A DNA stretch of 25,407 bases from DASWIV01 sp036397475 (lineage in GTDB: Bacteria > JAJVIF01 > JAPKYR01): NCBI GenBank assembly GCA_036397475.1, contig DASWIV010000245.1, forward strand, positions 1 through 25,407, given 5' to 3'. Below are positions 1 to 6,292 of this stretch, in pieces. The notes under the pieces were generated by a model that was not told the origin of the DNA, ran no database searches, and saw only the letters and a list, made by a program, of their open reading frames with translations. The position numbers and the translations under genes are program-made. Each line of letters opens with the position of its first letter. Position 1 is the first letter of the stretch.

Positions 1-430
1 TTCACTATTCTTGCGAGCAGAATAATAATACCGTCATGTCATTGGGAATATAAATCATAATGGGTATCCTGTCAATAGAATTCACCATCAAACCATTGGG
101 AAGGTCAACCTGATACTTCAAAAAAATGATGAAGCTAGAAAATAGGTATTTCCCAGAATCATTTACGAACCATTTGAAGCAGTCCCACACTTAAAAACGA
201 ATCAAGTAGCACCTTCCCGCCAACCTAATAATTACTCTACATAATACTGCCATGGCGATATTGAACAGTGATCGCCACGTGTTGAACTGCATGAATAGCG
301 TACTGTGACGGTCAATGACGGTCCTGGTGACGATGAAGACGATAGTTCGTTCAGTTTTCTTCCGGCATACCCTCTCAGGAATATCGATTACCCTGTTAAG
401 CATATCCCCCATTATGTCGTGAATAGGTGA
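1..430. other. No supported gene (left-edge intergenic sequence)
   Basis: Both strands have only short open frames here. On the minus strand one frame is open from 412 to 5 except for a TAA at 191-193, but neither half (73 and 61 residues) resembles a family I recognise. I see no ribosome binding site in front of either, and the 61-residue half would need a GTG start. The stretch looks AT-rich and non-coding. A badly decayed gene cannot be excluded. Confidence 0.5.
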
Positions 431-594
431 AGCACGGTACTCCAGTTACGCACAATTGGGAGCGCGAAACTCCTCATACGCATTCCTAAACGCCGGAGCG
501 CGTCCGCCGCGGCGGACCATCACGCATCCTGACTGGAAGCGCGGATCTCCAGATACGCATTTTTGTATTGGGGTATCGAATCTCCGAATTCGCA
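431..594. repeat. Array of five short degenerate dyad-like repeats
   Basis: Four 22-base units start at 431, 461, 538 and 573. They share the frame AGCGCG, then a variable centre around CTCC, then TACGCA. A fifth unit at 497-526 keeps the AGCGCG and CACGCA ends but has a perfect 16-base palindrome (GTCCGCCGCGGCGGAC, 502-517) in the middle. In the units at 538 and 573 the bases either side of CTCC are largely complementary, so each could form a small hairpin. The unit at 431 pairs partly and the unit at 461 poorly. Spacing between unit starts is irregular (30, 36, 41 and 35 bases), unlike CRISPR. The array lies just downstream of the terminator of the STAS gene. Confidence 0.6.
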
Positions 595-620
595 CAAAAA
601 AACCACGCTATCGCGTGGTT
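595..620 (-). terminator. Rho-independent terminator of the STAS gene
   Basis: An 8-bp perfect stem (AACCACGC at 601-608, GCGTGGTT at 613-620) closes a 4-base loop. Read on the minus strand it is followed by a run of T (the A run at 595-602). It lies 27 bases past the stop codon of the minus-strand STAS gene. Confidence 0.85.
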
Positions 621-647
621 AACTGAAATCTGTAATTTTTTGCCAGG

Positions 648-1028
648 CTAGTTCCGGTACCTCGATACTGATGAGACTCGGCTGTCGATCGGGAGTCCCG
701 CAACCAGGTCCATCAACGCCATATCCTCATCTGCGACAATACGTACTACTTCGTCAATTCTCGACGATTTCAGCGCTCTTACAACATCGGTTTTCAGGTT
801 ACAAATCCTCAGGCCGCCACCGATAGTCTCTGCCATCCGGTGGAGCTCTATCAGGGTCTGAAGGCCTACTGAATTTATCGCTGTGACACCATCGAATACC
901 AGCACGAATTTCTTCTGTCCTTTCCGGAAATAGCTTAAAAATACTGGAAGGAGGTCTTTCCTCTGCTTAAATTCGCCGCGAAGGCGCAAAATTACGACGT
1001 CTGCTATGATCGACGCATCGATATCCAT
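648..1028 (-). CDS. STAS-domain protein (anti-sigma factor antagonist type)
   Basis: This is a 126-residue single-domain cytoplasmic protein with the length and layout of SpoIIAA/RsbV-type STAS proteins. A beta strand (VLVFDGV, residues 42-48) is followed by the switch loop AINSVGLQTL. Ser53 in that loop sits where antagonists are phosphorylated by an anti-sigma kinase, and the following helix and ICNLKTDV strand fit the fold. Such proteins bind an HATPase-type anti-sigma factor and release a sigma factor, or act in similar partner switches. No kinase, phosphatase or sigma factor gene is visible in the window, so the partner is unknown. The ATG start is supported by GGAGGT eight bases upstream. 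The gene has its own promoter (1091-1119) and terminator (595-620), so it is probably monocistronic. It ends with TAG. The last 20 or so residues lie outside the core fold. Confidence 0.85.
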   Translation of the reverse strand: MDIDASIIADVVILRLRGEFKQRKDLLPVFLSYFRKGQKKFVLVFDGVTAINSVGLQTLIELHRMAETIGGGLRICNLKTDVVRALKSSRIDEVVRIVADEDMALMDLVAGLPIDSRVSSVSRYRN

Positions 1029-1090
1029 AAATAATTACCTCCACAGACCGATTAGGTCGCGGCTCACTCCTGTCCAGAATCGCAATCTAA

Positions 1091-1119
1091 ATTATACTAC
1101 GATATCGCGTTTTGGACAA
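1091..1119 (-). promoter_or_regulatory. Sigma70-type promoter for the STAS gene
   Basis: On the minus strand TTGTCC (1114-1119) and TATAAT (1091-1096) are separated by exactly 17 bases. The -10 is a perfect match and the -35 matches TTGACA at 4 of 6 positions. The start codon lies 62 bases downstream of the -10. Confidence 0.65.
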
Positions 1120-1160
1120 TGAATATGAGTTAAGAAATTTCGTGAAGAAATCAGGGAAAA

Positions 1161-4100
1161 TTACCACTGGATGAGGTAGTCGGGTACATTGAAATCCGCG
1201 GATGTATTAATGGCGGGGAGTGGGTCTTTTCTGCTGGCCGAATCCTCCAGTATCCTGTCCACATCGAGTTGTTTCTTGGGATCAAGCTCGCCCTTTATGA
1301 AATCCACAAGCTGAGGCGACGCCGGTATGTCGGCAAGTCCGCCGGTGGTCTCCAGTCCCAGCTCTGCGAAATTAAAGGCGTTGAACACCCTCTGTTCATT
1401 TTTCTTGAGCAGTCCGGGCTTGTTGAAGAAATTGTAAGCCTTTTCGAGGATCATGAAGTCCTGCGGGTATTTTTCAGGATTGTAAATCTTGATCAGGCGG
1501 AAATAGTTGGCCTGTGCCACCTGCGATGTGGCGCCTTTCTTGATCCCGAGAGTCCAGTAATGGCGATTGGCTTCCTGGATTTCGTCAAGAAGCATCTCCC
1601 GCTTGACAGTCCCGCGTACCTCGCCAGCTTTCACACCGCGAAGGGCAACCAGCTGGTTGATCATTTTCCGTGTCTCTTCCTGCACAAATGAAAACGTCTC
1701 CGATTCGATCTCCTCCGGCGAGTTTTCGCAGATAAGGAAAAGTTCGTTAAAATACTCGAGAGCTTTATCGTCGTTGTTCTTCCAGAAATGGGCCAGTCCA
1801 AGATTCTGAAGCGCTTTCCATCTGTGGACATTATCCTCGATAATTTTTTCCCACTCTCGTATGGCGGAGGGCATGTTATCGGATTTCGCCTGGATATATC
1901 CTGCCTGCAGGTGCGATAGTGCATTTGCGCTGATTATGTCTTTTTCCTGAGCCCCGGACTCTTTCGCGAGTTTGAATGCTTCTCTGCTCTTTTCGATTTC
2001 CCCGTGTTCGAGAAAATGGTATCCGAGCAGCATCAGATTATCCGTCCGCTGCTTCCCTGTAAGCTGCTTATGCCCCTCGGTCAGGATATTCGACCAGTAA
2101 TGAAGTCCGAGGTTTGCCTTCTTGAGCTTGATGTACATCAGCCCGAGAAGGAATTCAGCCTCGACACGGTCCGTCTTCTCCTCATTCTTGAAATACTTCT
2201 CAAGGTACTCCGCACCGCCCTGGTAATCGGCACGCTTATAAGCCATCCTGCCGATAAGGCCTACCGGGAATCCAAAATCCTTTTCAATCCTATCGTACTT
2301 CCATTCATTTAGGGCTGGAGGCCAGTCGACTTCGAGCGGATTCCGGTACATTACGAGAAAACGCATACGAATGGCATCGTCCGCTTTAATCGCAACCAGC
2401 CAGTCAGCCGAATTCCTGGCTTCGTCGAACCGTCCAAGCCGGATGCTTAAAACGCACCACAGCCGGTTTGCCAGTTCCGCCCCAAGTGGGTCTCGGGTGG
2501 ACAGCGCTGACTCCAGTCTCTCCATCGCTGCTTTCGGACGTGAAGCCAGAAAATCCAGCAATGACGTTACTGACGATACACGACCGTCGTTAGGTCGAAG
2601 TTTCAGCGCCGATTGCAGGGCTCTCTGCGCTCCGGCGATATCCGCTGCTTTCAGGCGCAGAAGGGCGAGACGCAGGAATCGCTCCGATGTGACCACGGTC
2701 CATGGATTTGTGACTATATCCAGCATGGACTTCAGTTTCTGCTCGGCCGAGTCGAGATTGCCGTCGGGACTGAGATTCTGGTCGACTATGGTGATTCGCG
2801 CTATATTTTTCGCGAGTTCCAGTGCCTTTGATTTAATCCCCGCAGCAGTTGCTCTTTCGAGGAGCTTGCTTCCCGACTCCCACGACCCTGTCGCACAATC
2901 GAGGATCCCGAGACGGTAATCCCTGAAAGCAATGATCTCTTTTTCGCGTGACTTTATGGACTTGTACCGCTCCGCAGCCTCCACAAGTTTGTTTTTTGAC
3001 TCAAGAATCATTCCATGGCGCAGGCTGACGAGTGGATGGTCAGGGAACTGGGCTTTGAGCTGGTTGATCTCCTTCTCCGCGGAATCGATATCCCCGTTCA
3101 AAAGGCTCAGCACGACCATCCGATACCGGTACATAGGATTGCCCTTGTCGTTTTTGAGGAGCGACTTGAAAACACCGATCCCTGTCGCGAAATCTCCCGA
3201 GCCCTGGTATGAAACTCCGAGCAGGTACTGCAGAACCGGATCAGCCTCATACTTGAATGCTTCGGACAACAGTTTTATCGATCGGTCGAATTCCCCGTTC
3301 TCGATAAACTGCCGCGCGATACTCGAAACAGCCGACGATAACATTCCCGGGTTCAGCTTCTTAATTCCGGATAAATGCCCCCTGATCACCAGGTCTGCTA
3401 TCAGGGCGGAGTATTTTGGATCCGAGGCGAATCCCTCGAGGATTTTCGGAAGGGCCCACGAAGCGAGGTTTGAGTTGTCCGGACGGGTTTGAAGCGCGCG
3501 AATAACGATCTTGATATTTTTATTGTCAAGAGATCCCGCCTGGCGGTAAAGGTCTGATAACGCGACACCGATATCGGGATCTTCTCCACGGCTGTACACC
3601 CTTTCCACAAGCGCGATATCGGTTAACTTCAATTCATCGCGAGTGATCAGGGCTTTTACAAGAAGTTCTTCCTGCTCCGGGCTTGAATCGCGATTAACCA
3701 CGTTCAGTTTATAAATTTTGCAGGCTTCCTCATCCGTACGCCCTTCTTTCGCGAGCGATTCTCCAAGTTTTTCGGCGAGGTCGTCGGCGTCGCCTTTATT
3801 GGTGTCCCTGTGAAGGATGTATTCAATAAGTGGGGTAGCCCTCGCACCGTCCATTTTTCCGCCGGCTATGGCGACATCCCTCAGGGCTTTTAGTATTTCA
3901 TAATTTTCCGGCTCGATGTTGTGAGCCATCCGGTAAATTCTTGCGGCTTCCTCATCGTGCCGTTTTTTGGATAGGTACGCCTGCGCCAGAACCTTTACCA
4001 CATTGTCGACATCGCCCTTGGCTCCATCCCTCAATGTCTGCTGGTACACAAGCACTGCGCTGGGATCGATGTTCTTTTTAGCGGCGTAGAGTTTCGAAAG

Positions 4101-5114
4101 AAAAACCGTATTTTCCCCGTCGCGCGGCATATCGTCGAAAAACGCCTGGTAAATCTGTATCGCCTGGTTGTCCTTGCGTCCGGCGAGACGGTATCGCTCC
4201 GACAAAATGCTCAGCATTGTCGTCTGCTTGTCATGTCCTTCCCATACCGCTTCGTATACCCTGCACGAATCTTCGTCGTCGGAATGCGACGCAAGCAGGT
4301 GTCCGACAAGTTTTTCCGCGAGAACAATATCCCTGGTTTTCTTATATTCCGCGACAAGTAGGCGTACCTGGTCCGCGGTTAGGGAAGAGAGGTTCGAAAG
4401 GATCGCTATTCTCGCCCTGAGGAAATCTTCTTCGTCATTGTAGAATTTGATGGCGCGTTCGATTACCGGCAGGGCTTCGGCTACGGGGTTATCCATCGAC
4501 GCGTATGACTTCGCAAGTGCGAACAGGATGTCGTTATTGGTTGAAAATTCATGGAAAGCCCTGCGATATACCTGGAGCGACTTGGCGTCGTATTTTTCAA
4601 GTTTATGAAGGCACATAGCCAGGCCGAAGATCACGTTCTGGTTTTCCGGCGACCGCTGGTGCATTCGCGAAAAAATTCTGTAGGCTGACTCGTCGAATCT
4701 TTCGATTGCTACATACTTATTGCAAAGCGCAAGCGTGATATGGTTATTATCGGGAATTTTCTCGTTTGCAAGTTCGAGTACTTCGATAATCCGCTCGTCC
4801 CCCGACATAAGCGCAATCTCTCCAAGCAGCCTGGCGATATCCCCAAGTTCGCCGGGAAGTTCCAGCGCCTCCTTGATCGTGTCAAGGGCATGCGACGTCG
4901 CTCCGAGCTTGAAGTGCGACGATGCCTCCAGGTAAAACGATCTCGCGACATCCTTCAGATGTTTCTGGTAGGTCTTCGGGTCCATCTTCGCCCGAAGCTC
5001 GGTCGAAAACTTGATGCACTCGGTCATGTCGCCCGCGCCGTAACTCTCCTCGGCTTTTTTGAGGAGATTCTCGACCTGGCGACCGCGTCCAAATATGCGC
5101 CCTATGGCGTTCAT
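1161..5114 (-). CDS. Giant TPR-repeat protein with a C-terminal degenerate J-like domain
   Basis: The 1317-residue protein has no signal peptide or membrane segment and is probably cytoplasmic. Almost the whole length, from about residue 14 to 1130, is helical tetratricopeptide-type repeat with recurring patterns such as A..IY..A....P.N. Near the C-terminus, residues 1185-1235 follow the DnaJ J-domain pattern: Y..LGI..GAT...V..AN...L...YNPEK....F..LEKAYNFF. The diagnostic HPD of J-domains is NPE here (residues 1212-1214, bases 1473-1481), so stimulation of Hsp70 by the canonical mechanism is unlikely. TPR proteins are scaffolds, so a role as an assembly platform is inference; the actual function is unknown. 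The promoter lies so close that the predicted leader is only 8-9 bases with no Shine-Dalgarno. The first TPR helix begins near residue 14, which supports this ATG. The gene stands alone, with 132 bases to the STAS gene and a divergent plus-strand gene upstream. Confidence 0.85.
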   Translation of the reverse strand: MNAIGRIFGRGRQVENLLKKAEESYGAGDMTECIKFSTELRAKMDPKTYQKHLKDVARSFYLEASSHFKLGATSHALDTIKEALELPGELGDIARLLGEIALMSGDERIIEVLELANEKIPDNNHITLALCNKYVAIERFDESAYRIFSRMHQRSPENQNVIFGLAMCLHKLEKYDAKSLQVYRRAFHEFSTNNDILFALAKSYASMDNPVAEALPVIERAIKFYNDEEDFLRARIAILSNLSSLTADQVRLLVAEYKKTRDIVLAEKLVGHLLASHSDDEDSCRVYEAVWEGHDKQTTMLSILSERYRLAGRKDNQAIQIYQAFFDDMPRDGENTVFLSKLYAAKKNIDPSAVLVYQQTLRDGAKGDVDNVVKVLAQAYLSKKRHDEEAARIYRMAHNIEPENYEILKALRDVAIAGGKMDGARATPLIEYILHRDTNKGDADDLAEKLGESLAKEGRTDEEACKIYKLNVVNRDSSPEQEELLVKALITRDELKLTDIALVERVYSRGEDPDIGVALSDLYRQAGSLDNKNIKIVIRALQTRPDNSNLASWALPKILEGFASDPKYSALIADLVIRGHLSGIKKLNPGMLSSAVSSIARQFIENGEFDRSIKLLSEAFKYEADPVLQYLLGVSYQGSGDFATGIGVFKSLLKNDKGNPMYRYRMVVLSLLNGDIDSAEKEINQLKAQFPDHPLVSLRHGMILESKNKLVEAAERYKSIKSREKEIIAFRDYRLGILDCATGSWESGSKLLERATAAGIKSKALELAKNIARITIVDQNLSPDGNLDSAEQKLKSMLDIVTNPWTVVTSERFLRLALLRLKAADIAGAQRALQSALKLRPNDGRVSSVTSLLDFLASRPKAAMERLESALSTRDPLGAELANRLWCVLSIRLGRFDEARNSADWLVAIKADDAIRMRFLVMYRNPLEVDWPPALNEWKYDRIEKDFGFPVGLIGRMAYKRADYQGGAEYLEKYFKNEEKTDRVEAEFLLGLMYIKLKKANLGLHYWSNILTEGHKQLTGKQRTDNLMLLGYHFLEHGEIEKSREAFKLAKESGAQEKDIISANALSHLQAGYIQAKSDNMPSAIREWEKIIEDNVHRWKALQNLGLAHFWKNNDDKALEYFNELFLICENSPEEIESETFSFVQEETRKMINQLVALRGVKAGEVRGTVKREMLLDEIQEANRHYWTLGIKKGATSQVAQANYFRLIKIYNPEKYPQDFMILEKAYNFFNKPGLLKKNEQRVFNAFNFAELGLETTGGLADIPASPQLVDFIKGELDPKKQLDVDRILEDSASRKDPLPAINTSADFNVPDYLIQW

Positions 5115-5129
5115 AGCGTTAGTGGTGGG

Positions 5130-5160
5130 ATTATAACAGATGTTTATAAATTTTTGTCAG
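5130..5160 (-). promoter_or_regulatory. Extended -10 promoter of the TPR gene
   Basis: The minus strand reads TGTTATAATCCC (-10 at 5130-5135, TG element ending at 5138). CTGACA at 5155-5160 is a possible -35 with a long 19-base spacer. Only 15 bases separate the -10 hexamer from the ATG, so transcription probably starts 8-9 bases before the start codon. Confidence 0.6.
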
Positions 5161-5251
5161 GCTGGAAATATGTTATTCTATCAGGAGTCGAAAATATTGG
5201 TTTCCGTGCCATTCCGGCACCCCACATTACTTAATGAGGATTTCTTGAATT

Positions 5252-5635
5252 ATGGCAGAAGAAAATAAAACAGAGGCTAAAAAAGAAACTAAGCAGACCA
5301 TTGAGGAAAGCAACAAGTTTTGCCCGGCCTGCTACGCTGTCGGCGAAAAGGTCAATCTGAAGATCGTCGAAGGCATCCAGCAGCTTGCCGAGAACCCCGC
5401 ACAGCTTGCGGGCGCCCCACGTGTGATCGAATGCGATAAGGGCTGCCGCTACACCCTGGAGCCGTACTGGGGACGCAAGAAAAAAGTCCTTTTCTGTTAC
5501 ATGTGCATTTTGTCGGAGACAAATCCTGCGGCTACATGTAACCATCATTTCGTTGACCCTGGCTCGATCGCCGGGTTTGATGCATCGAAGATGGTGACGG
5601 AAGACGGCTGGTATTCGCCATTGAAGAAAGACTGA
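5252..5635 (+). CDS. Small Cys-rich, probably zinc-binding protein of unknown function
   Basis: I do not recognise this 127-residue protein. It has a charged, Lys/Glu-rich N-terminal tail (residues 1-20). A Cys-rich body follows: CPAC (24-27), CDKGC (61-65), CYMC (82-85) and CNHH (96-99). Seven cysteines and two adjacent histidines arranged in pairs suggest two zinc sites. There is no signal peptide, so it is probably cytoplasmic. The start is preceded by GAGGA, 11 bases from the ATG, which is rather far. A short hairpin (GTGCC, 5 bases, GGCAC; 5206-5220) lies in the leader. The TTGTCA at 5154-5159 could be a -35, but no well-spaced -10 is clear. The gene is transcribed alone: it is divergent from the TPR gene and closed by a strong terminator. 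Confidence 0.75.
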   Translation: MAEENKTEAKKETKQTIEESNKFCPACYAVGEKVNLKIVEGIQQLAENPAQLAGAPRVIECDKGCRYTLEPYWGRKKKVLFCYMCILSETNPAATCNHHFVDPGSIAGFDASKMVTEDGWYSPLKKD

Positions 5636-5666
5636 TAACAGAAAATCGATTTTTGAGAAGATTCAC

Positions 5667-5692
5667 TCCGCACGATTATGTGCGGATTTTTT
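5667..5692 (+). terminator. Rho-independent terminator of the Cys-rich gene
   Basis: A perfect 7-bp stem TCCGCAC/GTGCGGA (5667-5673 and 5680-5686) with a 6-base loop is followed by TTTTTTG. It starts 31 bases after the stop codon and abuts the 3' end of the convergent pseudogene. Confidence 0.88.
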
Positions 5693-5693
5693 G

Positions 5694-6224
5694 TTAACCT
5701 TGACTTACCCCCTGTTTTAGGACCACCTGGAGTTTTGGGTTATCCAGCACCGCTACATTATCGGTGCCATCAGGATCTTCCGGATTCGTCAGCCCGTCAT
5801 AACCAACATTCGCGTTGCCGTTATGCATGAATACGCCCCCCACGTCGAAACCGTGGTACTGGTCGATCCCTGCGAACGGGTGTGTCAGGCTGACGGTCAC
5901 ATCGATTTTTCCGTCCGTAAAATAATCCGACACATCCATATCTGAAAGCTGCGGATTTCCGGGCTTCGACTCCAGAAGACGGTTGACGTTCGCTGTGAAA
6001 TTCGTTGTTCGTAACTAGACAATTTCTACATCGCCAGTCTGAGGTGTGATGTAAATCTGCCAGAGCCCCCACAGATCGCGCTGGGCTGCATCAGCTGTTT
6101 TCTGCGTCGGCGAAAGATCGTACATGGAATCGGGTTGAACAGGATTACCGCTTCCTCCGCAGCCGACTACAAACAATATGGCGGAAGTGATTAGGAATAG
6201 AGACAGATTGATTCGGGAAATCAT
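5694..6224 (-). pseudogene. Decayed, truncated paralog of the neighbouring lipoproteins
   Basis: The first 69 codons encode a signal peptide with lipobox (FVVGC, Cys22) and the family's opening W.IYI motif. They then hit TAG at 6015-6017. Translation beyond the stop, in the same frame with no frameshift, continues the family: FTANV, then THPFAGIDQYHGFDV (bases around 5850-5890), GVFMHNG and GYDGLT. The sequence loses similarity after VLDNP and stops at 5694, so only about 175 of the usual 830-900 codons remain. The amber codon falls where the closest paralog (9008-11500) has Leu, so a TTG to TAG change would explain it. The W of GFDVWGV is also changed to G. The promoter and ribosome binding site (GGAG) are intact. 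TAG ends intact genes in this window, so recoding is unlikely. A short secreted lipoprotein of 69 residues could still be made. Confidence 0.82.
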
Positions 6225-6258
6225 TTTATTTTCTCCGGTTACCGGGACGTAATATCAT

Positions 6259-6289
6259 ATTATATCAGATAATCTCCGACATTTGTCGG
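6259..6289 (-). promoter_or_regulatory. Possible promoter of the decayed lipoprotein gene
   Basis: The minus strand carries the extended -10 TGATATAAT (6259-6267), 34 bases before the ATG at 6224. A weak -35 (CCGACA, 6284-6289) sits 19 bases away. The same CCGACA is one arm of a small hairpin (6276-6281 with 6284-6289) just past the stop of the upstream gene. It could serve as a weak terminator instead, but no T run follows. Confidence 0.45.
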
Positions 6290-6292
6290 CGA

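Noticed and set aside
191..412. Minus-strand open frame of 73 codons continuing in frame to position 5 after one stop
   Set aside because: No family resemblance, no ribosome binding site and low-complexity composition. Not enough to call a gene or a pseudogene.
431..594. Possible CRISPR array
   Set aside because: Units are degenerate, spacing varies from 30 to 41 bases, the gaps are too short for spacers, and no cas gene is present.
6015..6017. In-frame TAG as a recoded or read-through codon
   Set aside because: Other genes in the window end in TAG, and this copy is also truncated and has lost conserved residues, so decay is simpler.
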